Source of the DNA: Apostichopus californicus
Taxonomy: Eukaryota; Echinodermata; Holothuroidea; Aspidochirotida; Stichopodidae
Direction: 5' to 3'
Assembly (NCBI GenBank): GCA_020650975.1
Contig: JAIPMN010000730.1
Span: 33,329-97,328, forward strand
DNA length: 64,000 nt
In this document: piece after piece, positions 1-12,213 of the stretch
Layout of the letters: each line of letters opens with the position of its first letter
Position numbering within the stretch: position 1 is the first letter of the stretch
Program-made: the position numbers and the translations under genes
Notes under the pieces: generated by a model
Told to the model about the DNA's origin: nothing
What the model saw: the letters and a program-made list of their open reading frames with translations, nothing else
Database searches by the model: none

Positions 1-2431
1 TTAATTAGATGGCACTTTATGGAAGTTTAATAGTATACAGTGTTAACTGTGTTAATTATTCTAACCTGAAACTTTGAATACGAAAATGGCTGTGTCAAGG
101 GAAATTGTTAGAAAAACCAATTTCCTCAGACTTTGGCTTAGACCTCATAACAAATAAGATGAAATAATACTTCATAAAACTGGCAGATGATACAGACTGG
201 CACACTTTGCACTCTACTCTTTTCTATTTTAATTTAATTGGTATTACCCTTAAAAATAGGCTAGAAAATCAATTATGGGCACATAGTTCACCTAACAAAC
301 ATTTTGCCTAGTCAAAAAAGACTGGTACGTACAACAGTAAAAATTTAAGTTTTTAAGACAATGCGAAAGTTATACAAGAGAAAATTGTAAGCAGTACAAT
401 GTATACGTGTACAAATTGATGGCAGTGATTATTGCATGAATAAGTTAATTTAGTCAAAAAAATCATAATAAAATCATGAATAAGTAAAAAAAAATAAATA
501 AATAAAACCTCAACAATCAACATGGCAGTTTTAATTTCTTGTCATACATTGGACATATTTGAATTGTTTGAATGGGTAGTACAGTCAAGTAAGTGAATAG
601 CACCACATAGGAACATCATAAAGATTTTGCTGTTTTAATATAGATGTTTTACACAACTTTTCACAAATCATGAAGTTACAAGCAAAGTGGCATTTTGAAG
701 AATGTTTTTGGTTTTAACTTGCATACTGGCAACAAGAAGCAGACCTCTCTGAACTGGCATAGTGTGATCTCAGCTTCAGGAAGTTAACGATACAATGAAA
801 TTTTAAATTAGGAAGCATATTGGTATCCCACTGCCGAAAAATGAAAGTTACCGATGCCATGGAGAAGAGTACAAAGGACATGATGTAGGAGTTGTAATCA
901 ATATGTATCTCATAAGGTTATCCGTTTTTTTTCTTTTCACTTTAACGTCGAATGACTCAAAATTATATGATTATTAGGGAGAATTACACAAAAATGATAT
1001 GATCATAGCAATGTCCAGAAATAAATCAACAATATGTGTATAAAATTGTCGACACTAAGCCAAGAGCATCTGAAACTTTTTTAACGAAAAACAACTAAAC
1101 TAAATGAAAATTTCTCTTAAGGTAAAGTAATAAAACAAAAAACAGCACAGGAGTCAAAGTGATCAGCCGGCTAAATATAAAGTAAAACGATCAAAAGGTT
1201 TGATGAGTAGCAATGAGTTAGAATTACTGCGACCTGTTTTCATACATATCTGCATTATATTATAAGACAATGCATTATATTATAAGACAATGCAGGGATG
1301 CACATTGTCCAATTTTGGTTAAGTGGAGGGTTCTTGAGGGCAAAAAGGTGTTACAAGTAATGTTGAAGGATTCTTCAACTGTTTAGGTTGCACTGCACAT
1401 ACATGTTGTATATTATGTAATGTACACTAGGAGTTTTGTGGGGGGAAATTCTGTCCGCAGGTGGGGAGAAGTAGTTGGGGGTGGGGAATGGGCCAACCTT
1501 TGATTTTGTTGTGGGATAAGTTATATGTGGTGGCAACCCTGACACTGTTATAATTTACAGTACTGTTAACAACTGGTTTCATTTCATTAATGATGTCATA
1601 CACCAATTATGCCCTTCCCCACCCAGGTCGACTCAAATAACTTGGCGCACTGATTCCTACTAATGCTAATGCTACAAGAATTTGACTTAGCCCAAAACAT
1701 TTTTACCCCTGACCTAAAAAGAGGCAAATGACTTTAGGTCAAGTTTCATCTACAAGGCTGGCTGGTTGCTATTTTCCTTGAAATACAAATTTTACAGTTT
1801 TGAATACTTTTTGTGACACTAATGCATGAAGCACAATTATGTTTACTGGCCTAGGTTTTATCTGCTATGGCTGGGAGTTGCTCTTTTGGTTTTCTTTTGA
1901 AATGTAAACAATATATGGACCTAATTTATAGCCTAAATATGCCACAGAATCAACCATTTCACACCTTAAATATTTATTTTCATGGGAGTCGGCTTCAAAG
2001 ACCACAAGCTCTTCATTTTAAAGTCCTGGTAACCCTGACTGGGTTAATACAGGCAGGGTCAACTTCAATTGCTTTATACATGCAAAGGTTATTTCCACAT
2101 GATGTCATTGTTCAGAACATATTAGTACCAAAGCAACTACTTAAATATTGAAAGACATTCTAACACTTTGAACACAGGACCAGGCTGTAACTTCTGTAAA
2201 AAAGAAAAAGTTTCTACTTTGTTAACCCTAGGCCCAAATGCCTCTGATGGTTTATGTGATAGGCTACCACAGCATCATTATAGCATATGAAGATCCCATT
2301 GAGAGAAGTCTATTTGGAATGCATCTACACACATGTTATATAGCTACATACATGTGTTCACTTTCTTGGCTGTTTTCCTTGTGATCTTTGGCTTTCACAT
2401 CACCATCTGAATGAAAATTATTTCCTTAGCA
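1..2431. other. Downstream flank / probable 3' UTR of the sialyltransferase gene
   Basis: No coding exon is recognisable here. The minus-strand sialyltransferase stops at 2432-2434, so the part nearest 2432 is probably its 3' UTR; minus-strand AATAAA-type signals occur near 1970. A 21-bp direct duplication (ATTATATTATAAGACAATGC) lies at about 1250-1293. The open frames here are short, AT-rich and show no family features. Confidence 0.4.
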
Positions 2432-2618
2432 TCAATCCCATTCTGGTTGATGGAAATAGATTTTTGGGGAAAGTTTTGCCCACGATGCAAAAATAGCCTT
2501 CTCCGCCATGAAACGGTGACCTCCGTTGAACGACCTCTCCATGAAACGGTAGTACTCACACTCATCCTGGCTGTGAAGGTTGTAGTAATGGTACGGATGT
2601 TTTCTACCTTGCTCTTGT
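2432..2618 (-). CDS. Sialyltransferase terminal exon: VS motif and stop
   Basis: Acceptor CTGCTATTTCAG precedes 2618 and the stop TGA is at 2434-2432; 187 nt. It encodes KHPYHYYNLHSQDECEYY, then GGHRFMAEKAIF (the H-x4-E of the VS motif with the catalytic-base His), WAK, and ends FHQPEWD. This is the conserved carboxy end of the ST6GALNAC3-6 group. Confidence 0.92.
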
Positions 2619-5600
2619 CTGAAATAGCAGAAGATGACAGAATCCTTAAAATGTGTCATTTACATTTTCAGATGGCAAGTACCTGAAGATGTTTCACATT
2701 GAAGGCAGCAATAACCTATCCAAGAATGAACTTTTCTGCTAGACAATTTATAACATGACAGTGGCACTGCTATACTATATAGAATGGAAATTGCAGACTA
2801 CAACTAGGTGTTTAAAAGTTGAAAATGAACACAACAACCAGCTTCAGGGGTAGTAAGATTACGGTGATGTACACAGCTTTAAATTTTCCAATTTTGTGTT
2901 TTCCTAATATAAGCACTTTGTGAAGACAGACACATCAAGTTCCACATTGGGCACCATTTCAGTTATGTCACCTGGCTCTGCCTTTTGGCACTCAAGTACA
3001 TATGAAATGAAATACATTATTTTATATTTCATATTTTCCAGTGCCTCATCTATATTTTCCCCACACACCCCAATTTGCTCAAGGGCTCTAGCCCTCACCC
3101 AATCATCTGAACTATTATTTTCATCAGGCCTGATTTGTTTCAAATTTGGCAGGCTGTCTAACTATTTCTCCACATCTTGTTGAAAAGGTGAAGACTCGCA
3201 AAGCCTGATGTATAAGAAAAGGGTTGGGCACAGAAGCTTGTTTAATACTATAATCCCAATTATAAAATGACAAAGTTTGCTATTTGACTAATCGACTAGG
3301 TATCTTACTTGCAGTAGTTTTCTCCGACCATGCCATAGACGTGAATCTCGCTGCACACAGATCTCGCCAGGATCATCGTAAACCAACCAGTTGTTAACCA
3401 GCTACCTGATTTGGCTCTGAAAACGGAAAAATATTCAAATTAGAACGTTCATGAGAAGGTAGGCTCTCTTAAAACTTGTCACTGCTATACAATACTGCCA
3501 GCTATGTGATGAAAACAGGGCCAAAAATCGAAAAGTTTCAGTTGATTTCTGTACATGTGAGGAAATAAATTTGAAATTGAATTAAATAGATTGACATATG
3601 AATATTGTCACTATTACGAATAAAAAGGAACAATTGTGTAAACTATTTATAGCTAATCTTTTGGTGTAACGAGCTTTGATCTAGGAGCTATAAAGCTGAT
3701 CGCTGTAATACCCTACTGTATGCCATTCTTCGGTCTGAAATGGGAGTCTAACGACCAGAAAGAGACCGAACTTTGTTTTAAATTACAATTGTATCCTTAA
3801 TCTTCCCTGCAAATGCATCTTTATTTTATTGCTATGTCGACCAGCCATCATGTTTTGTTACTTTTTGCTATGCTATGTTGATACAAAGAATGCACAAAAA
3901 GTGACACATTATTTGAAAATTTGGGAAAAACTGCATCTGGTCTTGAACATTTATCTTTTACAGAAACAAGACAAAACGCCTTCAAATATTACCATTACTC
4001 ATAGAATTCTTTTTACTGTTTTCTTATTTTTAGTATGTATGCACATATTTTCAATTCACTCTTTGCACAGTAACACAGTGAATTTTTGTGACAATTAACT
4101 GCACGTTGGAAGATCATTGTAGAAATTGATTTGAGAAAAGCATGCAATTCAGAATCAAACTTAATTTGTTTTCACACGAATAAACAAGATCCTACTGCCT
4201 TAAATGCAACCCTGAGACTAGTGAAAAAATGAAAACTACAAAACAAGAACTTTGTATGATCAGGCCTGGAAAATCTGGCTATTTTCTGGCCAGAAATGCC
4301 AGAGGATTTTGCCATTTTGCTTGAAAAAAGAAACAAGGCACTTGCATTACCCTGTCAGTAGATATTGAGAACATAGACACATGTAGGATAAATCATTTTA
4401 TATTATTGGACTGCTGCTATATGTATGAATATATATGTATATTTATATATAGAAGCCTGTTCAGTTACTGATGTGAGCTGTAATTCATAAAAAGCCTTGA
4501 TTAAAGCAAGCAATTTCATTTCTAAGCAAGTGACTAATTTCATGAAAATCTAGCCCTGTACTATAGCAGAACTGTCTGATGTTATCAACATTATGTTTTA
4601 CATCACAGCTGGCAGCAATAAACAAACTGATGAATGAATAACATTGGAACATGTTTATAGCTGTACGACATTAGTGATTCTTGATGCGGTGCAATGTGAT
4701 GATGTAACTGTAAATGTATAAAGGCAATCATGATATATGTACACACATATGAATGTTTAGAAACACAATATGATTACGACACATCCAGAAACAGAGGTTA
4801 GATTACATGATAGGTATATTGTTGTGAGCCTGTGAGGCAACTTGAATGTTAAAATGTACTAGATAGTACTACATATTGACATAACATGCTGGATTCTCGG
4901 TTTGAATCATAGCTGAGATGTAAAAAACACAAGTCAGAATTTGTAAAACATGATTAGATACTGGAGTTATGATGTGCTGTATTTGATGATGGGATGGAAA
5001 TGTCTTGTTACAAACAGTCATGTACTATTGACATATACATTAGATCATATTCAGATACAGTAACACGATGTGTGATGTTTGTTGTGGTACTCAACTGGAA
5101 TGAAACAAAAATGATGAGTGACCATGATTTATCACTAGAGAATGAAATGTGATGTATTCCAGTTTGTCATGCACATGAAAAAATGTCATGTTTTGAAGCA
5201 AAGGTTGATAAACAAACATGTGTGATGCATGATACAATATGGTCCATTGTGATTTCATAACAAACATTGGAAAACACAGTAAAGTGTGTGGGATGAGTGA
5301 AGCTTAATGATTTTACTGCTCAATTAATTATTCTGACAATGATGTTTCACTATTTTGGGTTTTTTTAGGAATGTTTTCCTGAGCAGTTTCATAGTATCGG
5401 TAAGTATCCTTCAGATGACCAGTGTGTATAGGTAATCATATTATCATTTATTACACATACCTGGGTACATGATGAAATAATGATTTTATTTCCAATGTGA
5501 TTTTGTACTTTTTCAGATGAGAGATAGTGTGACCTTATTTATGAGGTGAAATTTGCCTTTGTATGAATGCAACTTAACATGGATGAAGAAAAGGAGACAA

Positions 5601-8600
5601 CTTTCTCAAGAAGGCTACGCAAAGGCACATTTTTTGGACGGTGAAATGATGAAAGGGTGCAAGATGACAGTGGGTACTAATGCTACGCATTTGATCATTT
5701 GGAGGGAGGGGGGGAGGGGGCTAAAAATTTTCCCCCTCCAAACTCACCGAGATCTGCCCGTTTCTTTCTCAAACAACATGTCAGCGTATTCCATTTCATC
5801 ATGTGATGCTACATAAAAGTCAACCTTGGGATAGTTTTTGGCGAGTCCTTTCAGTCGCCTGTAAGACAAACCCCCCTCTTTCATGAACTGATGGGGACCC
5901 CAAGCTATCAAGTATTTGGTAGCATTTGGATGGCCTAGTAGGCTCTTCTGAGACTTAAAGAGGGGCGACACAGAGGCATGAGCCAACACCCTCACAGTAG
6001 TTCTTGCACCAACATCATTTTCAAATTGCAAAGTTGGGGCAGTATTCATTCGAAAGACACACTGCCTGTCGGCGTCTATGGCCGGTCCTGCGCCGGAGTG
6101 GAGTACATGGCTGGAGCTGGATATTACAGAACATTTCTTGCAGTATATTTCTGGTGACTAGAGAGATGAAACACCCTTAAACAAAAATTTGAACTTTCTT
6201 TGGGGGGGAGGAGGGGGGCAAAGGCTCTATAGTGTAGATCTACGCTATGAGGTCTCGCTTCTTGTGGAAAGTGGATTATATTTCTTGTTGTATGTTAGTC
6301 TGTTGCGTTCTGAAATGGCAGTGTGATAATATCACAGCTAACCCTGATGTGTACTGTACTGTGGTATATTTTGACTAGTGATGTAAGGAATTTTTGCATC
6401 ATTTTGTTACTTTGATAAGGTTTTTATGGAGGATGTGCAGTCAACTTTATACTAGAAAAAGAATATTAAAAGTAATAAATAAAATTAGTAAATAAATAAT
6501 AATAATTCTAACACAATTATATCTGGAAAGGAGGTGCAGGGTGTTGAAGTGAAATCACTTTCAGGAACGGGTCAGATACTTCCAAATGTAAGTCCAACAC
6601 CACAGATGAATGCTACAAACAGTTTTCCACGATTTTGACAATTGAAGTATACAATGGTGCCCTCTACAGTCTGCTGCACAAGACAAATCCATTCTTGTAC
6701 TGAAAGCTAATAGAATTTGGTCACTCTGAAATTTTAAGAGTGAAAATCTCCACAATTTAGTAGTTCCTGTTAGACCGTGGATCGATAAAACATTTCCCAT
6801 GTAATGACAATAACAGTTTATCAAGTAGACAGGATGCAGGGCAAATGTGCTTTTAGCATAACACATAATTTATGATGTCCTACTTAGCTCAATCTTTCAT
6901 ATATAGAATAATTCGAGGAGGCTTACATTCGTAATACAGGACATCTGCAATGCCAGGTAATTGCAGGATTATTTTATGGAATGACTCATCTGTGGATTTA
7001 CCTATTCTGACCAGTCTCTGCCTCATACAGCCTATTGTTATATGCCATCTCCTCTTCCTTCAACAGAAAGCACTCAGTGCCCTGTTGCTCCAACATCATT
7101 GCCAATGCTTTGAGATGATTGTAACCTTTACCAGTACCGTTGGATGCCATCTCTCTGTCTGGGCCCCACATCACCAGGTACCTGGGTTTCGCGGAACCCA
7201 TCAGGAGAACGTCCTTGTTCTTTAAGACCTTTGGCACGGCTTGAAATCCGATCATTCTGAGGCTCGTTCTTGCGCCCACGTCTTTCGAGAAACCCCTGCT
7301 GGGGGCATCGTTCATTCGAAAGACGCAATCGGCCGAGTCTATCCTGCGCCCAAATTTGGAATGCAGAAGGTGGCCTGAGCTACAAACCAGTGAACATGTT
7401 TTGCATTGGAGGTCTAATTTGGACTTGAAGAAGAAAACAAAAATACATCCCGTTGGACAAATTTTGGTATCATTTGTGAGCAAATGCCACTCAGTCATCG
7501 GGTGTACAAAGTCCCACCAAGACAGTTTGAATTAAGCAGACGAACAGAGGAATTAATATCTGTTAGTATAGCAGTTTTGTTAGGAGGAAGACTATTTTAA
7601 GACCAAGTGTTCAGGATGGCAATCTAATCCCATCTATTTTGACGATGGAAAAAAATTCTTCATTCAATAGGACACAAATGTCTTAATTTTATTATCTCTT
7701 TCGGTCAGTTACAGCACACTTTTGTCGACTACAAATACTGTGTAGTACGTGAAAGATGACTTTGCAATGAATATGCATTGACAGTTTTTCGATAGGACTC
7801 ATGAGTCACAAACAAGATTTTTAGTTAATGATGATTGTCAGTTTGTATCTTTAGTCAGTTTATCAAGCCCAAGTTTGCAGCGACAGTCAAAAAAAGACAT
7901 TTCTTTACCATCTCTACCATGGTCATCCACTCAAAGGCTAGCATTTACAATTCAATGTTATAGCAGAAGGTATCAGTTAGGAAATTCAAAGCTGGAAATA
8001 TTTTCTTTTGTCCTCACAACTTTGATCTTATTTGAACTTGATAACCATGTGCCCAAAATGTGTGACCTCTTTGAAACTGAATCCTTATACACCAGGATGG
8101 TTCATTTTGGTTCCTTTCAAATATCTCAATCTTGAAATGTTACACAGTTTAAGACATTTCTTTTCCCTGAAATTTTCTGTCTTTTATTTTATTTTTTCTC
8201 TATCGAAAAGTGTAAACGTTTTGATACTATTTTTCCCACTGGATACTGTAGATGACAACTGAAAGCCTCATCATTATTTGATTTGGTGTCTTGTAGATTA
8301 ATAAAGCTGGCCATGCGAGTATTACATTGGGTGCTGCAATGAATACCGGTACGGGTAACTGGTAAAGGTTACAAACATCATCAAGGCATCTGCAAAAACA
8401 AACTATAAACAACACAAATGACAAACCCTTCTCTACATGTTACCAGGGATAAGAATCCCATGGGAGGGAGGGGAAGGGAGGGGTGGGGACTGATTACTAG
8501 ATCAGTGATTTGAAATCAGTGTACAGTACAATCTCCAACTATCATCAAACAGATATTGTTTGTTCTTACTTCAGATGGGATGTAGTTAGGTGGAGAAAAT

Positions 8601-10093
8601 CTCCCAATAATTTATTACATATCATCCCAGCAGCTTTTGGGGTTCCATTTTGTTATTGACCTTTCTCTATTAATTCAATGATTACCAGAGGGTGAGTTTA
8701 CTCAATTTTAAATTCTGCAGAGAGAATTACTGACAAAATTCTTGGGTTTTGAAGGAAAGGGAAGGGAGGGGGGGGGGGTGCGATGTACAGGAGGGCTTGG
8801 CTAATCCAACCCCACTCACTAGGTGCCTACATGAAACACACTGTACATTTCTTACTATTTTAACAACAATCTTCAAACATCTTCCATCATTAGAATTACT
8901 GATATGCAAACCACTCACTTACTGCTTCTGAAGTTAATTTTTGTTTATCTCTGTTAATCATATTTTTAGTCAAGCTGCTGCAAAAGTCATGTATGCACAG
9001 TAAATTATACAAACATCGTTTATTAGGATATAATGTTAGTTTGTGTTGTTAGGCTGAGAGAGCACACAGTATAATGAGCAGTTTATTCAAATATCATGAT
9101 TGCCTACATACTTACATAGATTACAAATATTATTATTATGTTTTATTTTAATTCATGAATTAAATACAAACACCACATGCAAAAAGACACAATTTCTACA
9201 TCAATCGGGGAATAATTAATCCAGTATCACATCGTAAAATTCTACGCAAAATATACAAATGAAAAGATGTACATAGCAGTTATTTCTACAAAGGACCCAT
9301 AGTATTTTATAATGAGACAATAAAACTACTACACAAAGTTTCCACACTAAATTATTCCCTGGCAATGACAGCAGACAGTCAGGAGAGGTAGAACCTTACA
9401 GAATCTGAACTCACTCTGCACAATGCTAAAGGGAAGCCTGTCAAAAGGTTTATACAATTTATTATGTCAATACATCTAGTAATAAAATCTATTTACAGTG
9501 TAAGTACCAGTCGTCTACTCACAGACAAGGTAATAATTAGTCACATTTTTGCAGAGCAACTTTTTGAAATTTATGTATAGCTATTGTTAATGAGACAAAA
9601 AACCGAGGAAAATACTCAGGTAAAATTAATTTCTGTCACAACACAGGACACAAAGTTTGAAAGATGAAGCTTTAATGCTCACCTGATTCGGGTGTAATAG
9701 TGAAATGTAACCATTGAGATCGTGATGCTTCCTAGCATCAGGCAACCAATACTTCTGTGCCTGTCTCAATCGGGACACCTTCATTATATCAAGGAAGAGA
9801 GGGTGGAGGTCGTCCTCTTCCTCGGTATTTACGTTCCCGGCTACCCGAGGACCACTCTGAGACATATTCTTCAAGGTGTACTCTTTGTCGTAGTCCATTC
9901 TTTTGATACTCTCATTGATGTTCTTCACAAAGTCCAAGAATATCTTCTCGTTATCGTATAGGTCTTGGTTTATGTCTTTGTACTCGTTCGAACGGAACTG
10001 GACGTTTTGACTTGTAAGATGGACGTAGGCGATGAAGACGAGGAAGCACCCTACAGATACGGTGAAACCCGCTGAAGTGATACTGTATAGCTT
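2432..10093 (-). CDS. ST6GALNAC3-like alpha-2,6-sialyltransferase, with two alternative L-motif exons (5'-incomplete)
   Basis: Family GT29 Golgi type II membrane enzyme that transfers sialic acid from CMP-Neu5Ac in alpha-2,6 linkage to a GalNAc on O-glycans or gangliosides. Exons read on the minus strand: 10093-9683 (anchor and stem), then 7423-7002 (exon A) or 6157-5748 (exon B), then 3416-3309 (S motif), then 2618-2432 (VS motif and stop). All phases agree: 0 into A or B, 2 out, 2 into the last exon. The A form gives 375 residues and the B form 371, without the initiating Met exon, which I did not find. Sialylmotifs L, S and VS are all readable. The end of the stem (GYI just before the L motif) and the run NYCK...PYHYY...ECEYY...GGHRFMAEK resemble ST6GALNAC3 more than other members. 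Family assignment is firm; exact acceptor specificity is not known. No second S or VS exon lies between A and B, which favours one gene with alternative exons. Confidence 0.88.
2904..3169 (-). other. Unassigned open frame inside a sialyltransferase intron
   Basis: A stop-to-stop frame of about 85 codons whose product (SSDDWVRARALEQIGVCGENIDEALENM...) is less AT-skewed and more protein-like than neighbouring frames. No Met start and no clear splice sites were found. It could be a decayed transposon reading frame or chance. I recognise no family. Confidence 0.2.
3309..3416 (-). CDS. Sialyltransferase exon: sialylmotif S
   Basis: Acceptor CCGTTTTCAG and donor TGCAA/GTAAGA bound a 108-nt exon, phase 2 at both ends. 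It reads AKSGSWLTTGWFTM then CSEIHVYGM and ends NYC. SGxWLxTGWFTM and the IHVYGM block are the S motif that binds donor and acceptor; its Cys pairs with the L-motif Cys. It is too short to appear as an obvious open frame. Confidence 0.92.
5748..6157 (-). CDS. Sialyltransferase alternative exon B: second sialylmotif L
   Basis: Acceptor CATCTCTCTAG precedes 6157 and donor CTCG/GTGAGT follows 5748; 410 nt, phase 0 in and 2 out, exactly as in exon A. It encodes CKKC, SSSSHVLHS, AIDADRQCVFRMNTAP, FENDVGARTTVR, AWGP, ending LFEKETGRSR. It is clearly homologous to exon A but diverged through most of its length, so the duplication is old. The usual SSG at the start of the L motif reads SSS here. The reading frame is fully open and both splice sites are intact, which argues against a pseudo-exon. 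It could instead belong to a separate tandem gene whose own first exon I have not seen. Confidence 0.85.
7002..7423 (-). CDS. Sialyltransferase alternative exon A: sialylmotif L
   Basis: A pyrimidine-rich acceptor (TTCTTCTTCAAG) precedes 7423 and donor AATAG/GTAAAT follows 7002; 422 nt, phase 0 in and 2 out. It encodes the CMP-sialic-acid-binding L motif: CKTC, CSSGHLL, IDSADCVFRMNDAP, DVGARTSLR, later MWGP, ending LYEAETGQNR. The Cys of DCVFRMN is the family's L-motif disulfide partner. All usual L-motif landmarks are intact, so A looks like the canonical copy. Confidence 0.9.
9211..9366. mobile_element. MITE family 2, copy 1
   Basis: About 155 bp with imperfect terminal inverted repeats (GGGGAATAATTAATCC at the left; the right end reads AAATTATTCCCTGG, its reverse complement). 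The interior (CCAGTATCACATCG, ATAGCAGTT, CATAGTATTTTATAA, GAGACAA) matches the copy at 33745-33915. It lies close to the 3' side of the sialyltransferase anchor exon. Confidence 0.6.
9683..10093 (-). CDS. Sialyltransferase exon: type II membrane anchor and stem
   Basis: Acceptor TTCTTACAG precedes 10093 and donor CAG/GTGAGC follows 9683; 137 codons, phase 0 at both ends. It begins KLYS followed by a hydrophobic segment (about residues 3-26, ending FIAYVHL), the expected signal-anchor of a Golgi glycosyltransferase. An acidic, polar stem follows with two N-glycosylation sequons (NES and NMS). The exon ends HDLNGYISLLHPNQ, which fits the position just before sialylmotif L. Membership of this gene rests on strand, phase, architecture and the GYI match. 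The start codon must lie in an exon upstream of 10093. Confidence 0.75.
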
Positions 10094-11322
10094 CTGTAAG
10101 AATTGAAAACACAGGAGGTGGACGTTACTGGAAAGTACATACTGAAGTGCAATAACATTTTTTCAAAGATCATTGGTTTGCTGTTTAACAGCAGGAACAC
10201 TTTTTATTGGATTAGTGCTAGTACTGTTTTTATATTACATAGCAATATCTGTTTTGAAGATATCCATGATGAAACTATGCTTAATCTCTGGAATGTTCCT
10301 TTAAGGCTAAACTGGTGTTTACATGGGCTCCCTAATGCAGGCTCTTGTTTTCTAAATCTCTATACAATAACTCAAACTTATAAACAGCAGAGTATCCTTA
10401 GACGATAATCAACACCATTTGACCTTAACAAATTTTTAAAACACTGTAAAAAATTTCAATTGAGGCCATAAATGCCAATCACATTTTCCCATTATCTTGT
10501 CTGGCCAAACTTTCTTAGAATTCAGGTGCAATCAATTCATTGCCACAGGCGGCAAATGGTGATCCCTTCTTCCCTTTGGTCTTTGGAATAGATAAGCAAC
10601 TTGCTACTTGAAGAATCATTACTGCACTAGGGACTAGCCTAGCCAACTTCGGCTAACGTTAGAACATAGGCCTAGACTATCACTGTATCACTATGCCTAA
10701 CGTAAGGTACCGAATGATGAAGTCAACTAATATCAGTAAGGTTTATGCCTTATGTTCTTCATGATACCGGACGTTTCCCAAATTACAAACCATCATGCAA
10801 AGCTTCCAAATAACACCATTTGCTTCTTTAATATTAGATGGTTGAGATCTCCTCAAAAGACCTGAAACTGAGATGATCATGTTCTGCTAGAGTCACCGCC
10901 ATAACACAGGTACCAAAACAACACTTCTTTTTCATATGTTTCCGGAAGTTAGTATGGAACGCCAAATGGGCTGACGTATTCGATGACAATGATATGAAAA
11001 GAAACAACTGATCGTTTCACATTGAAACAGTAAAACAGCTCGATTTCTTCACATTAATATACACTGAGGAATTTTAACTTAAAGACGCAACACGTCCCTC
11101 ATTGGTGATGTCTGAATAGTTCATCTTAACTGGTCATGAATTCCAAGTGGCCAAAAGTTTGTGAAACCAAAGGGAGTTGCCCTCACAATTAGGGTTCAAG
11201 CCTTCGTCCAGGCCATTGTAGTACACCTATACCTAATACATTGAACTGGGAAATCCTTCTTTAGTTCAATAGAGCCACATTTGGCTAACTCAGCAATAAA
11301 ATAATCAAGGCTCTATCTGGCA

Positions 11323-11539
11323 GTGTTGTAGTCTCGAAAAGTACGGTATTACTCGAGTAGTATGTACCCAAATATTGTTTTGCAGGTACTCGCTACTTGC
11401 ATTCGATTAATAAAGTACTCGTACACATGTCATCATTCAGTCAGTACTAATTGGACTCAGACGTACGATTAAGTACATGTACTTGTTTTCGATTTAAAGT
11501 ACTTGGCACTCGCTCAGGACGGGTACTTTACGAGTAACT
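11323..11539. mobile_element. Degenerate palindromic MITE rich in TACTCG motifs
   Basis: The left end CAGTGTTGTAGTCTCG followed by AAAAGTAC is mirrored at the right by GTACTTTACGAGTAACTACA. The interior is dense in AGTACTCG and its complement. The CAGTGTTGTAGT start is like hAT-type termini, but I could not identify an 8-bp target duplication, so it is a decayed copy or a foldback element. Confidence 0.45.
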
Positions 11540-12140
11540 ACATAGAAAAAACAATGGATATGTAACATTGTTGTTACAGCAGGAAGTCGCAGATTTTTTC
11601 GATCTATTGGCATTCTAATGATTTACTTTATAATAGTATAATGTACTCAAACGTTCTAGCAGTGTCATGCGTGTTGCCTAGTGTATTAACAATGTATGAA
11701 GACTGAATGAAAATGAACAATGCATGAGTGATGTATATCAACAACACTGTTGTGTGCCGCAAACAAGGGCCATTATTGGCCCATCTGGCTGTACGATCGT
11801 AGTGAGGACATATTGTAGCGGGCCACAACACATCTTTAGGGCTATGTGTAGGCTCTGTGCCATGGGATTTTAATATATCATGACTATAGTTAGTATGGTA
11901 GGCGTATACTCAGCCTAGGCGCTGCCAAGCTCTGAAGGTACAACATGTATATAGGCCCTACTGTGCAGTGTCGATATATACGAATTTTTCCGTCGGCCTA
12001 TAGTGTTTTCAAAGCCATAAGCTTTCGTGATTTCATGCGGCGGAAATATGGCTTTTCATAGTACTTCGTTCATTTGAACCAAACAATGAGTTTATGAATT
12101 AGTTCTGTACGATAAAAACACTAAACCAAATTTAATTTGG

Positions 12141-12213
12141 TTGTCTTAATTGTCCTCATCGATATTTCCAAGGATTCAATCCTTGGAAATGTATATCAGG
12201 ACAATTTAGACAA
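12141..12213. repeat. 73-bp near-perfect palindrome
   Basis: The arms TTGTCTTAATTGTCCT and AGGACAATTTAGACAA enclose an uninterrupted inner palindrome ATTTCCAAGGATT/CAATCCTTGGAAAT. The spacer is essentially zero. It is probably a small foldback element or the joined ends of a MITE. Confidence 0.6.

Noticed and set aside
6158-7001. Search for a second anchor, S or VS exon between L-exons A and B
   Set aside because: No membrane anchor, S-motif or VS-motif coding was seen on the minus strand, so two complete tandem genes are not supported.
6950-7328. Open frames in other frames over exon A
   Set aside because: Shadows of the sialylmotif-L exon; the true frame carries all family motifs.
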